Positions 33,148 to 41,688 of a stretch of 64,000 bases of DNA are shown one piece after another. The first letter of the stretch is position 1. Every line of letters starts with the position of its first letter. The stretch spans positions 16,004 through 80,003 of the forward strand of contig JAUNJF010000014.1 of the NCBI GenBank assembly GCA_030533405.1, written 5' to 3'. The stretch is from Eubacteriales bacterium (lineage in GTDB: Bacteria; Bacillota; Clostridia; Lachnospirales; Lachnospiraceae). The notes under the pieces were generated by a model. That model had not been told where the DNA came from and ran no database searches. It saw only the letters and a program-made list of their open reading frames with translations. The position numbers and the translations under genes were made by a program.

Positions 33148-34332
33148 TTACCTGCTTTCCACCTGTGATTTTCTATAGGATGCTAATAGTACTACTATAA
33201 GTACAGCGATGCACAAACCATAAATCACAACAGAAGCTTCCACATTGTTCATTTTTCCATATCTGTAGGTATTACAAAACGTACCATAATACAAAGCCAT
33301 CGTCGGACGAAGTTGCCAAAGCTTTGCAATTATTCCAAGGCTTTTAGGAACATTAAATAATCCTACAAATAGAATAGCAGCATGAATCGCCAAAGTCGCT
33401 ACCGAAGAATGGGTAATATGAGACAGAAGCATATTCGTAAGCGCAAAAAGGATTGTGGTTATCATCGCAAGCAAAATAAAGATGCCAACCATCTGACCAA
33501 TTGTAATATTCCAAGGCGAAGAAGGAATAACATTCTGAATCATCCCCAGACTTCCCTCTGCTCCAAAAAATGCGAACATAATTCCAAATAATGTACCAAT
33601 AATAACGATCCCCTGAAATAATACAACAGAGATTCCGGCGGCTATTTTAGCAAGGCAAATTGGCATCCGTCCTTTTCTGGTAGATAAAATAATAGCATCT
33701 GTCCTATATGTTTTCTCATCCGCAAATACACCTGCAAGCGCCACTGCTATATTTAGGAAAAGCACCCATCCAACAAAAAATGATACATCTAAAATATTGG
33801 AATAACTTCCTGCATAATAATATTTCATCGGCTGGTTTATACTGTCATATTCTTTAAGCCAGACATTTATCTCCTCCTCACTTGCACCAAGCTCCCTTCC
33901 ATCATTTATAATATCCTCGCGCATTTTTTCATAGAACGCATCACCTGTTATTGTCTCTACAAGACTTCTGTCACGAACCACATTGTAAATGAAATCAAAC
34001 AATGACTTTTTACCAATAGCATTTGCCCCATTCATGAATGCAACTCCCGAATCATAGGCCATCAATTTCTCATATTGAACTGAATTCGCCTTAAGTTCTT
34101 CTATCACTTCGTTTTGGAAATTCATAAAAAACGAATCATCCATTGCTTTCCCTTCTATTTTGGCAAGCTCCGTTCTCGAATCCTTCACATAACTGATATG
34201 CCCTTCTGCTGAAAGGTTTGTCACCCCTACAAGGAGTACAAAAGCCAGACCAATTGTCATAGCAATCCACACGGCTTTTTTCGCTAGAATCTTTTTTATT
34301 TCTGCTGTGTACATTGTAAAACAATTATTCAT
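33148..34332 (-). CDS. ABC-2 type transporter permease
   Basis: 394 residues from ATG 34332, overlapping the ATPase stop by 8 bp. One N-terminal TM (IKKILAKKAVWIAMTIGLAF), a long extracytoplasmic loop (about 45-185), then five or more TM helices (FFVGWVLFLNIAVALAGVF, ISVVLFQGIVIIGTLFGIMF, FILLAMITTILFALTNMLL and others). The layout fits ABC-2 exporters of the antimicrobial/lantibiotic-type or NatB-like family. Works with the ATPase encoded just upstream. Confidence 0.87.
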   Translation of the reverse strand: MNNCFTMYTAEIKKILAKKAVWIAMTIGLAFVLLVGVTNLSAEGHISYVKDSRTELAKIEGKAMDDSFFMNFQNEVIEELKANSVQYEKLMAYDSGVAFMNGANAIGKKSLFDFIYNVVRDRSLVETITGDAFYEKMREDIINDGRELGASEEEINVWLKEYDSINQPMKYYYAGSYSNILDVSFFVGWVLFLNIAVALAGVFADEKTYRTDAIILSTRKGRMPICLAKIAAGISVVLFQGIVIIGTLFGIMFAFFGAEGSLGMIQNVIPSSPWNITIGQMVGIFILLAMITTILFALTNMLLSHITHSSVATLAIHAAILFVGLFNVPKSLGIIAKLWQLRPTMALYYGTFCNTYRYGKMNNVEASVVIYGLCIAVLIVVLLASYRKSQVESR

Positions 34333-35053
34333 TTTCAGTCTCCTCCTCTTCCTCCTCAAAATTCTGAAGATAAAACGCTTCCAAATCCATGCCCACTTCA
34401 TCAAGGGTTCCGTCAAATATAAACTGACCGTCTTTCATCATAAGAATCCTGTCTGCGATATGTTCTACGTCAGACACTATATGAGTTGAAAGAATTACAA
34501 TACTGTCCTTACCGAGTTCTGCGATAAGGTTACGAAAGCGCACTCTCTCCTTCGGATCCAGACCAGCGGTTGGTTCATCAAGCACAAGAATTTTAGGATC
34601 ATTCAATACCGCCTGCGCAATTCCTAAACGTTGCTTCATTCCACCAGAATATGTCTTTATTTTTTTATTCGCAGCAGTTTCCAAATTAACCGCTTTAAGA
34701 AGTTCATTACATTTTCTTTTTGCAGTCGCTTTATCAATTCCTTTCAGCGCCGCAATATACATAAGAAAATCTTTTCCAGTAAAATTCGGATAATAGCCAA
34801 AATCCTGAGGCAAATATCCAAGTGCATCTCTATACATCTCTTCTGACGAATCAAGACTTTCATTTTCTGTTTTAAAACAAATTGTTCCACTTGTAGAAAT
34901 TAAAATCCCACATATCATACGCATAAGCGTTGTTTTACCTGCTCCATTGGCTCCAAGCAGGCCAATTACTCCCGGCTTTAGGGTGGCAGATAATCGATCC
35001 ACCGCTATTTTATTTGAATACTGTTTTGTTACTCTATCTAATACAAGTTCCAT
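34325..35053 (-). CDS. ABC transporter ATP-binding protein
   Basis: 242 residues. Walker A GANGAGKTT (about 34-42), Q-loop YLPQDFGYYP, signature YSGGMKQRLGIAQ, Walker B ILVLDEPTAGLDP, H-loop STHIVSD. The C-terminus ends in a run of Glu (FEEEEEETENE). It overlaps the preceding membrane-protein gene (35038-35053) and the following permease gene, so the four genes 36211-33148 form one operon led by a sigma factor. Confidence 0.94.
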   Translation of the reverse strand: MELVLDRVTKQYSNKIAVDRLSATLKPGVIGLLGANGAGKTTLMRMICGILISTSGTICFKTENESLDSSEEMYRDALGYLPQDFGYYPNFTGKDFLMYIAALKGIDKATAKRKCNELLKAVNLETAANKKIKTYSGGMKQRLGIAQAVLNDPKILVLDEPTAGLDPKERVRFRNLIAELGKDSIVILSTHIVSDVEHIADRILMMKDGQFIFDGTLDEVGMDLEAFYLQNFEEEEEETENE

Positions 35054-35751
35054 GATAAATCAGACCTTTCATTTACATATTTTATACTTTCATTTACAAT
35101 CCCGCCTAAAAGAGCTACTACCAAAAAAACATACATAGAGTCAGAAACAAAATTCACCTGTCTAAACTCCCGTATAATTGTTGGCAAAAATCCTGTCGTC
35201 AGGCAAACAAGAGGCACACCAATAACGCTTTCTTTTCCATGCCATTTTCTTGCAACCAAAAGACCTCCCCAAACACTTACAAAATATGGAAAGAGCAGAT
35301 ACATCACAATATCAATCATTCCAGTTTTCCATAAACTATTAAGAAAGATACTTCCACAAATGGTAACGACTCCACTAAATATTCCAAGAATAAGCATTCT
35401 TATAATCCGAATAAATCTAAGTGAAAATCTGGTACTTGCCTCTAATTCACACATTCCATATCTTTCAGAACAAAATATAAGAGACATAGGAACTATGGAA
35501 CAGATTGGAATGATTGAAGAAGCAATCCACATCATATTTTCATCACCCTTTTGCGCTGTTGCCAGAAATAAGGCACAAAGAAAAATACCCGCAAAAATAC
35601 TTTTTACACCCATATATCGAAGCTCATTCTTGATAATGTCACAAAACTGGCGTGATCTTCTTTCGTGCATTTTAATAAATCTACATCCATTATCCGTTTC
35701 CGATACACAATAAGCATTTTTTAGCAGTTGCTTTAATTTTCTATCTGTCAT
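35038..35751 (-). CDS. Six-TM membrane protein, possible anti-sigma or transporter subunit
   Basis: 237 residues. A cytoplasmic N-terminus of about 45 residues (LKQLLKNAYCVSETDNGCRF, then HERRSRQFCDIIKNELRYMG) is followed by about six TM helices. It directly follows the ECF sigma gene with an 11-bp overlap, the position usually held by an anti-sigma factor. The basic N-terminal segment could bind the sigma factor. Not recognised as a known family, so the anti-sigma role is inferred from position. Confidence 0.7.
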   Translation of the reverse strand: MTDRKLKQLLKNAYCVSETDNGCRFIKMHERRSRQFCDIIKNELRYMGVKSIFAGIFLCALFLATAQKGDENMMWIASSIIPICSIVPMSLIFCSERYGMCELEASTRFSLRFIRIIRMLILGIFSGVVTICGSIFLNSLWKTGMIDIVMYLLFPYFVSVWGGLLVARKWHGKESVIGVPLVCLTTGFLPTIIREFRQVNFVSDSMYVFLVVALLGGIVNESIKYVNERSDLSWNLY

Positions 35752-36211
35752 CTTCGTCCTCTCCTTCCATATATTTTTTTAAGAGTTTAAGCCCTTCCTT
35801 TAGGCGTCTGTTTACTGAAAACCTGGATAAATTCATAACCTTTCCAATATCTGCACTAGACATATCACTTATATAACGCAACGTTATAATCTCTTTTAAT
35901 TCCTCTGGCAATTTTTCAAGTGCTTCTGTTATTGCAAGTGATTCAATAATACTATCCGACTGTGAATTTCTGCATTCTAACAATTCCGTATAATCATCGA
36001 TATCAACATCCTTGCGTCTTCTGAACTCGTCCATACACAAATTTCTTGCAATCGTATATAGATATGCCATTTCCTTACCAGTATCCTCATAGGTATGACT
36101 TTTCCACAACTTGAGAAATGTCTCCTGCACAATATCTTCAGCGGTAAATCGATCTTTCGTTTTCATATAACAGTACCTGAGGAGCTTATCGTACTGTACT
36201 TTCAAATCCAT
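35741..36211 (-). CDS. ECF-type RNA polymerase sigma factor
   Basis: 156 residues, compact. Sigma2: YDKLLRYCYMKTKDRFTAED, then IVQETFLKLWKSHTYED and AYLYTIARNLCMDEFRRRKD. Sigma4: LPEELKEIITLRYISDMSSA, then IGKVMNLSRFSVNRRLKEGL. The start follows GAGGAGGAAATAATTC. First gene of an operon with a membrane protein and an ABC exporter; sigma-led ABC operons commonly answer envelope stress or antimicrobial peptides. Confidence 0.92.
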   Translation of the reverse strand: MDLKVQYDKLLRYCYMKTKDRFTAEDIVQETFLKLWKSHTYEDTGKEMAYLYTIARNLCMDEFRRRKDVDIDDYTELLECRNSQSDSIIESLAITEALEKLPEELKEIITLRYISDMSSADIGKVMNLSRFSVNRRLKEGLKLLKKYMEGEDEDDR

Positions 36212-36404
36212 GAATTATTTCCTCCTCTATATGTGTAACGATTTAAGCACCCTTTTTGTGCGCATGGTTTTAAAAAAAGGAAAAGAGGCTGTCGCACTAA
36301 AAATTTAGAGCGGCGCCCCTTTAACTTTTGTAATGGCTCTCCTAACTTATACTACGCACTTAATAGATTGCCTTTATGTAACAATTATTCGTTTAATATC
36401 CTAG

Positions 36405-37010
36405 CTAAAAAATATGAAATGCTGCACATAAGCCTGAAAAAATATTAGAAATTGCATGAATGGTCCAGCTTGGAAAAATAGATCCTTCTGCTTTTTTCTC
36501 ATTGATGTAACCCATTCCCCATGCAATTGCAGTTGTAAATACAATAATTAATACTGCCTTCACCATATCTACAATTGATATAAACATTACACCATGAAGT
36601 AAACCAAACAAGATTGCCTGAATGCTATTGGCTACTGTAAAACCAAATTTATTCTGCATTCTCTTTAATAAAAATCCTCTAAAAAGAATTTCCTCCGAAA
36701 GAGCTGTGTTAAATACCGCATATACAAGAACTGCTGGGATTGCAACTGCGCCAAGTCCTGTGAAATCTGAAGTTGCTGTTTCAACTCCCTGTAAAGTTAA
36801 AAGAGTAAATGCTCCACATAAAAGAAATGCTACAGAAGTAATGATTATAGAAACAAACGTTTTTCTACCGCCTGCCATTTTCTTTATGCCAAGCCACTCG
36901 GCAAATTTCTGTTTTTTTCTTGCTGTACATAACCACCATACAAAAGGGATTACTGTAAATAATATTACCTGTACCATACTGCTCACAATTTTCTTTACTA
37001 AAAGTTCCAT
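36405..37010 (-). CDS. CPBP-family intramembrane metalloprotease
   Basis: 201 residues from ATG 37010, 8 nt after GGAGG. Multi-pass membrane protein with the CPBP/Abi motifs EEILFRGFLLKRM (Glu-Glu...Arg, about 112-124), FGLLHGVMF (second motif His) and PSWTIHAISNIFSG (third motif). Type II CAAX-protease relatives act in bacteriocin self-immunity or in processing of membrane proteins. The promoter has two tandem 11-bp repeats just upstream of -35, so control by a response regulator is likely. Confidence 0.9.
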   Translation of the reverse strand: MELLVKKIVSSMVQVILFTVIPFVWWLCTARKKQKFAEWLGIKKMAGGRKTFVSIIITSVAFLLCGAFTLLTLQGVETATSDFTGLGAVAIPAVLVYAVFNTALSEEILFRGFLLKRMQNKFGFTVANSIQAILFGLLHGVMFISIVDMVKAVLIIVFTTAIAWGMGYINEKKAEGSIFPSWTIHAISNIFSGLCAAFHIF

Positions 37011-37066
37011 TTTCGATTCCTCCACTTTTTTGTCCTTTAGAAATTCATGTTCCTTGTTTTTATGGT

Positions 37067-37126
37067 ATTATCATAATCCCCATGTCTTTAGGCAAAATAA
37101 ACGCAACCTAAAGATAACCTAAAGAT
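37067..37126 (-). promoter_or_regulatory. CPBP promoter with tandem 11-bp repeats
   Basis: Minus strand: TTGCCT 37095-37090, a 17-nt spacer, GATAAT 37072-37067. Upstream, two exact direct repeats ATCTTTAGGTT (37126-37116 and 37115-37105) stand one helical turn apart, with an inverted CCTAAAG overlapping the -35. Direct repeats with an 11-bp period just upstream of -35 are the classic site for OmpR/PhoB-type activators. Confidence 0.65.
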
Positions 37127-37155
37127 TGCGTTTTCTTAATAGAGCAAAACCAGAG

Positions 37156-37497
37156 CTAGCACTCTGGGGTTCTTTTAGCAAAAATATTTCTTCTTTCACC
37201 TATATTATATATATGTTTTCCCCACGCAATTCCCTGAACTGCGCTAAATGGTTTTTCTATCTTTTCTCCACCTGGTAATCCTTCTTGAATAATCTCTGCC
37301 TTTGGGATATTCCAGATAATCCAATGTGTAAAAGAATCTCTAAATGGCACATCTAAATCATCCATAACAATCGCTAATGATACAGTATCATCAGGGATAT
37401 CATTAAGCATGAGTTCTGGCGATATATCCTCGCCAAACCCAGTATGTTTCTTTGGAATCATACCATTATTCTCAAACGACTTACTTTTTATAATCAC
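37156..37497 (-). pseudogene. C-terminally truncated PEBP-family protein (YbhB/YbcL type)
   Basis: 113 residues. The start matches PEBP proteins: SFENNGMIPKKHTGFGEDIS, PELMLNDIPDDTVSLAIVMD-DLD, then THWIIWNIP. Intact members run about 150-180 residues with a conserved YRGP(x)PP...H segment after the AWGKH. Here the frame after GIAWGKHIY turns into NIGERRNIFAKRTPEC and stops inside a terminator stem (CCAGAG/CTCTGG). The last third is therefore lost by deletion or frameshift. A stable product is doubtful. Confidence 0.75.
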
Positions 37498-37540
37498 TGC
37501 TTTACTCTCCTGACTTCATTTGTTAACTCAAATGATTTCT

Positions 37541-38131
37541 TTATAAACCAAACTGATTACTTTCTATTCCATCAACAACATTTCTTCGAAAATTCACAAC
37601 ATGTTCCATCAAAGCATTTTTAGTCTCTTCCGAAATCTCAGATTCATTTGAATAAAGAAAAAATGGAGCATAAAGTTCTATGGCATACACCTTCGGATCA
37701 CCATCTTTCATATATCCTTTATTTATCAATTTTCTAAAATGCTCAGTCGTAGCTTTAATCGGATAATCAATAAAAATATCTTTATATAGCTTTCCCATTT
37801 CTGGATTCTTAAACTGTTCAACAAGAAGTAGTTTCCTGAACATAACAATCCATTCATCCTTTGTAAGAAACTCATATCTGTCTAGGCAAACCTTTTCCAT
37901 CTCTTGCCAACTGATGGAATCAAGACTGACTTCATTCCTCTTTGTTTCAAACTTTTCATGACATAATTTTACAATCGTATCGAAAATCTCCTGCTTGCTA
38001 TCGAAATGTTTATAAATTACGGTATCCGAAGCATTTATTGCTCGTGCAATCATCCTTGTGGATACTGCATCATAACCATTTGTAGAAAATAATTTCAGTG
38101 ATTCATACAGAATTGATTCTTTTGTTGTCAT
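37541..38131 (-). CDS. TetR-family transcriptional regulator
   Basis: 196 residues from ATG 38131, which follows ATGGAGATTTGT. HTH: ESILYESLKLFSTNGYDAVS, TRMIARAINASDTVIYKHFD, SKQEIFDTIV. The ligand-binding half has TetR_C helices. Its promoter has one operator in the spacer and a second downstream of -10, so it is almost certainly autorepressed. The 3' neighbour is the truncated PEBP gene, which may once have been in the regulated operon. Confidence 0.92.
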   Translation of the reverse strand: MTTKESILYESLKLFSTNGYDAVSTRMIARAINASDTVIYKHFDSKQEIFDTIVKLCHEKFETKRNEVSLDSISWQEMEKVCLDRYEFLTKDEWIVMFRKLLLVEQFKNPEMGKLYKDIFIDYPIKATTEHFRKLINKGYMKDGDPKVYAIELYAPFFLYSNESEISEETKNALMEHVVNFRRNVVDGIESNQFGL

Positions 38132-38160
38132 ACAAATCTCCATTTCAAACATTAATCTCA

Positions 38161-38220
38161 GGTAAGCAGACGCTTACCAAATATAAATATAATTATAGTA
38201 AGCATTTGCTTACTTGTCAA
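38161..38220 (-). promoter_or_regulatory. tetR promoter with two operators
   Basis: Minus strand: TTGACA 38220-38215, a 17-nt spacer, TATAAT 38197-38192. The spacer is almost exactly the palindrome GTAAGCAAATGCTTAC (38213-38198). A second palindrome GGTAAGCGTCTGCTTACC (38178-38161) lies downstream of -10. Consensus GTAAGC-N4-GCTTAC. Confidence 0.93.
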
Positions 38221-38244
38221 TAGTCTCATTATAACCACAAAAAA

Positions 38245-38274
38245 TGATCGATACTCATTATTGAATATCGATCA
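38245..38274 (-). terminator. Terminator, probably the original guaA terminator
   Basis: A 9-bp stem, TGATCGATA with TATCGATCA, is followed by TTTTTTG in the minus direction. No gene lies just upstream of it on this strand except the element; removing 38306-54302 would place it about 40 bp after the guaA stop. Confidence 0.75.
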
Positions 38275-38499
38275 AACCATTCTTTTTATATGTAAACCAC
38301 TGGGAACTACTCAAACTCTTGATTTTAATTTCCATACCCATATGATAGGGTGGATAAACGGCTTAAAATCAAGGGTGTTTTGTATGTAATTGATGTGGTT
38401 TACTGGGTTTGTGGAAGTTTTATTGTCATTTTATTGTCAGTATTTAACTATAAATCTTATCTATCTTCACATCATTTCATTATTCCTTCAAAGCCTTTG

Positions 38500-39507
38500 C
38501 TATAATCGCTCTATCAACTTTTTTTGAACATCATCAATTTCCATTCCAAATATATGTATCTTTTTTCTTAACGCTTTCCATTCATCAATGGATATTTTAA
38601 AAGAATCAACATGTTGTGCACAACTATCCGGACATTTACGTGCTCTTAGTTGCTTCATTGTATCATAATACAAAATATTTTTTTGCATTTTACATACGTC
38701 AAGTTTTTTATGCGCCAAAGTATTTCTTGCTTTAACAATTTCAGATAAATATTGCCCTATTGTTATTTCTGAGAAAGTTAAATCAACATCAAATTCTATC
38801 ATCTTAGCAAAAATTTCATACTTTAACTCTATAGGAAAGAGTTCACTACTCAATCCCAAAACCTTGTTAATACTTTTAATTCCATCTTTTTTCAAGTTTT
38901 CTAACGTATCGTCAATCTGCGTAGAAAATTTATCTTTTTTATTCTCCATGTATCCAATAAGAATTTCAGTAATTTCTTCTTTTTGCTTGGATGTTAAGTC
39001 TTCAAACTTTTCCATTATATATGATTTTACTGTAAAATCATTTTCAGATGTTTGATCCATGAGATAGCCTCTGATATTCGACAAGGATGTCAAACATTTT
39101 GCATTTTTGCTAATAAGCATATAGCTTTTATCATCAAAATTATTCTTATTTGCAACATACACTCCCTCAAATGATCCCACATCTTTTTCAATGGTTTCTC
39201 TAATTGATTTTTCGTTATCTGATGAATAAAATAAAATATCCGCATTTATTTTCTTTGTTCTAAGCATTGATATTAATTCACTTCCCACAACTCCCCATGA
39301 TAACGAATAATCAATAAAATAAATGTCAAATAATTTAAACCCATCCTCATTGTTACTCATTTTCTTATAGAAGTCATTGACGTCCTGAATATAATGAAAC
39401 TTTACTGAGATACCACTATCCTCAGCGTATCCTTCTAAAATTTCTTTAGCTTCCTCATAATAAGTTGATGTATCTTCAACCCATAGTATATTTAAATCAT
39501 ATCTCAT
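38500..39507 (-). CDS. Receiver-domain protein of the R-M operon
   Basis: 335 residues. The N-terminal 130 residues look like a receiver: NILWVEDTSTYY (acidic pair Glu11/Asp12), DIYFIDYSLSW (acceptor Asp66), ILFYSSDNE (Ser95/96) and VANKNNF (Lys121). All key positions of a phosphorylatable receiver are present, though spacing is unusual. The remaining 200 residues are helical and of no known output family, with no HTH seen; ARNTLAHKK near 262-270 resembles the RN..aH turn of HEPN-like bundles. It overlaps the kinase-like gene upstream by 11 bp, so the two form an obligate pair. It is the last gene of the operon. Confidence 0.8.
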   Translation of the reverse strand: MRYDLNILWVEDTSTYYEEAKEILEGYAEDSGISVKFHYIQDVNDFYKKMSNNEDGFKLFDIYFIDYSLSWGVVGSELISMLRTKKINADILFYSSDNEKSIRETIEKDVGSFEGVYVANKNNFDDKSYMLISKNAKCLTSLSNIRGYLMDQTSENDFTVKSYIMEKFEDLTSKQKEEITEILIGYMENKKDKFSTQIDDTLENLKKDGIKSINKVLGLSSELFPIELKYEIFAKMIEFDVDLTFSEITIGQYLSEIVKARNTLAHKKLDVCKMQKNILYYDTMKQLRARKCPDSCAQHVDSFKISIDEWKALRKKIHIFGMEIDDVQKKLIERL

Positions 39508-41683
39508 ATTTTTTAAACCTCACCATTAAATCAAAACCTTTAGTTTCTTCTAGATTGATATCTACTGTACCTTTTAATTCTTCTTCAACAATACTTTTAA
39601 TATGATATAAACCTACTCCGGTTCCAGTAAATGTATAACCCTTTCCAAATTCAAACAGTTCACTTACATCTTCAATATTAGGCTCCAAACCATCTCCATT
39701 ATCAATAAAATTTATTGTGTAAAAATCCCCATCCCTATTCAATACTATTTTCAATAATGTAGCATTATATTTTATTGAATTACTTATTACATTATCAAGA
39801 ATAACAGCAATATCTTGGGGAACGAACCTAACAATAACACCGTTTTCATCTTCTCTTAGTACTTCAACTTTTATATCCTCATTTTGAGCCAAGACATTTT
39901 CACAATACTCTTCAATAAATTCAAATAAATTGTCTTCAATAAATTCTTCTTTAGTATTGAATTTAGCCATCGCACTATATTCCAAAACAGCTTGCATTCT
40001 TGAATTTAAATAAGATATTTTTTTTAATAAATTCCACGCATCATCTTCTTTAAATTTACCACGTTTCAATTTGTTGACATTGTTTTTTATAACTTTAGAA
40101 ATGGTAGATGCATTTATACGAATCATATGCAAACGTTTTGCAAAATTTAGTTGATCATCATCTAGTGAGTTAATCAGAAAATGATTTCTTTTCTTCTCGC
40201 TACCCAAATTTACTGACAATTTTTCCGCTCTATTTACTGCCAGTTGTTTTTCTTTTTCAGCTTCTTTTTGCTTTTTTTCTGCTTCGGCTTTCTTTTGTTC
40301 CGCTTGTTTGGCTTGTTCTTCAGCCTTTCGACGTGCTGATTCCTCTTGTATACGTTTTTCTTCTTCTTGTTTCCTTAGATTTTCTTCATAATCTTCATTT
40401 TCTTTCCTGATTTTCTGTCCTATATCATTTCTAACTTTAAACATTGCATTGACAATAGGATCAATTAATGATATCAACAATTCTACACGTTCATCATCCA
40501 AGAAATCTTGACGGCTTGATGTCGCAATATCTGGCAAATCATCATCATCTAAAATATTGAAAGATATATCTCCTTCTATATAATTCGATCCAATCTGTGT
40601 ACTAGGATGCATTTCAAAAAAATCAGCTACAGCCAATTTATTTCTAACATATATTCTTAATTTGTTGGGTTGATAAATATCATTTCTGATAAATCTCTTG
40701 TCTATAGCATTCTTTACTTCAATTGTTGAATGCACACCAATCCATCCATGCAATTCGTATTCTTTCTCTATTAATTCTCCATTCTCTGTTTTAAATTCTT
40801 TCTTTCCTTTGTAACAAAAATCATCCTTTCCGTAAACAATCGTATCCCTTTTTTTATTTGCAATATGTTCATATTTGGACAACCATTTATACTGAATATA
40901 TTTACCAATAGATTTATTATCACTATCTCCTGTATTATCATATATCGCATAAAAATTCTTATATGCTACATTTTTTTCTACCTGTTCAAATTTAACTTTT
41001 GATTTATTTTCTGTTTTTACAGCTACATATATTTTAGCTGTCAATTCATCTACCAAATAATAATCTGCAAACACTCTTTTTAATGCTTCTATTCTCTTTG
41101 TTCCATTCCTTCTTAAATCAACATTATTCAATACAATTGCTGTTCCCTGTTGATTTTGCTCCCATAAATTTTCATTTATCAAATTAATCTTTTGACTAAT
41201 TCTATCGAGTTTTGGAAAATCTGAATCTTGATATTTAGAAAGATTTATTTCCCATTGATTAATTCTCGAATCACCTTTCTTTTTGGTAAGAATATAGTAA
41301 TTATTTGACAAATACAACGCCGCCAATTTACCTATACCCTTTCGTCCCATCAAATTCTTTTTTTCTTCTTCAACAACTTCCTCATCATTTCTCTTATTTC
41401 TACCTATCCACACATATTTACTCGCCAAATCATTGTAATCCATTCCTAATCCGTCATCAATTATTTCGATAATTGAATGTTCCTTATCGGACATGTCAAT
41501 ATATACATACACTTTTTTTGCTTTTGCATCTAAACCATTTGCAACTAATTCTGATATGGCATTAGCTGCATTACTATACAAGTTTTTCCCCAAAAGTTTC
41601 AGCGCTGCATACGAAAAATCAAAATAAATAGCATTGTCCGTATTTTTACTATTAACTTCTTTTTTATTATCAGGTGCAACCAT
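39497..41683 (-). CDS. Dual GHKL ATPase: MORC/MutL-like N-terminus, histidine-kinase-like C-terminus
   Basis: 728 residues. N-terminal GHKL ATPase: NAISELVANGLDAKA (Glu45, Asn49, Asp52), IIDDGLGM (77-81) and GRKGIGKLAAL (113-123), as in MORC, MutL and Hsp90; an S5-like transducer region follows (to about 420). A charged coiled coil runs 425-490. The C-terminal module has a helical DHp-like segment with FAKRLHMIRINAS (His519) and a second GHKL domain: N-box ILDNVISNSIKYN (628-640), DNGDGL (661-666) and GTGVGLYHIK (687-696). Two ATPases of different type in one chain, paired with a receiver protein, suggest a DNA-clamp-like sensor that signals by phosphotransfer. It starts behind AAAGGATAGAAAGC. 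Confidence 0.85.
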   Translation of the reverse strand: MVAPDNKKEVNSKNTDNAIYFDFSYAALKLLGKNLYSNAANAISELVANGLDAKAKKVYVYIDMSDKEHSIIEIIDDGLGMDYNDLASKYVWIGRNKRNDEEVVEEEKKNLMGRKGIGKLAALYLSNNYYILTKKKGDSRINQWEINLSKYQDSDFPKLDRISQKINLINENLWEQNQQGTAIVLNNVDLRRNGTKRIEALKRVFADYYLVDELTAKIYVAVKTENKSKVKFEQVEKNVAYKNFYAIYDNTGDSDNKSIGKYIQYKWLSKYEHIANKKRDTIVYGKDDFCYKGKKEFKTENGELIEKEYELHGWIGVHSTIEVKNAIDKRFIRNDIYQPNKLRIYVRNKLAVADFFEMHPSTQIGSNYIEGDISFNILDDDDLPDIATSSRQDFLDDERVELLISLIDPIVNAMFKVRNDIGQKIRKENEDYEENLRKQEEEKRIQEESARRKAEEQAKQAEQKKAEAEKKQKEAEKEKQLAVNRAEKLSVNLGSEKKRNHFLINSLDDDQLNFAKRLHMIRINASTISKVIKNNVNKLKRGKFKEDDAWNLLKKISYLNSRMQAVLEYSAMAKFNTKEEFIEDNLFEFIEEYCENVLAQNEDIKVEVLREDENGVIVRFVPQDIAVILDNVISNSIKYNATLLKIVLNRDGDFYTINFIDNGDGLEPNIEDVSELFEFGKGYTFTGTGVGLYHIKSIVEEELKGTVDINLEETKGFDLMVRFKKYEI

Positions 41684-41688
41684 GCTTT

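Noticed and set aside
36280-36330. GAGGCTGTCGCACT sequence recalling terminator/IS-end repeats of Clostridia
   Set aside because: Only one arm is present; no partner arm, transposase or target duplication was found.
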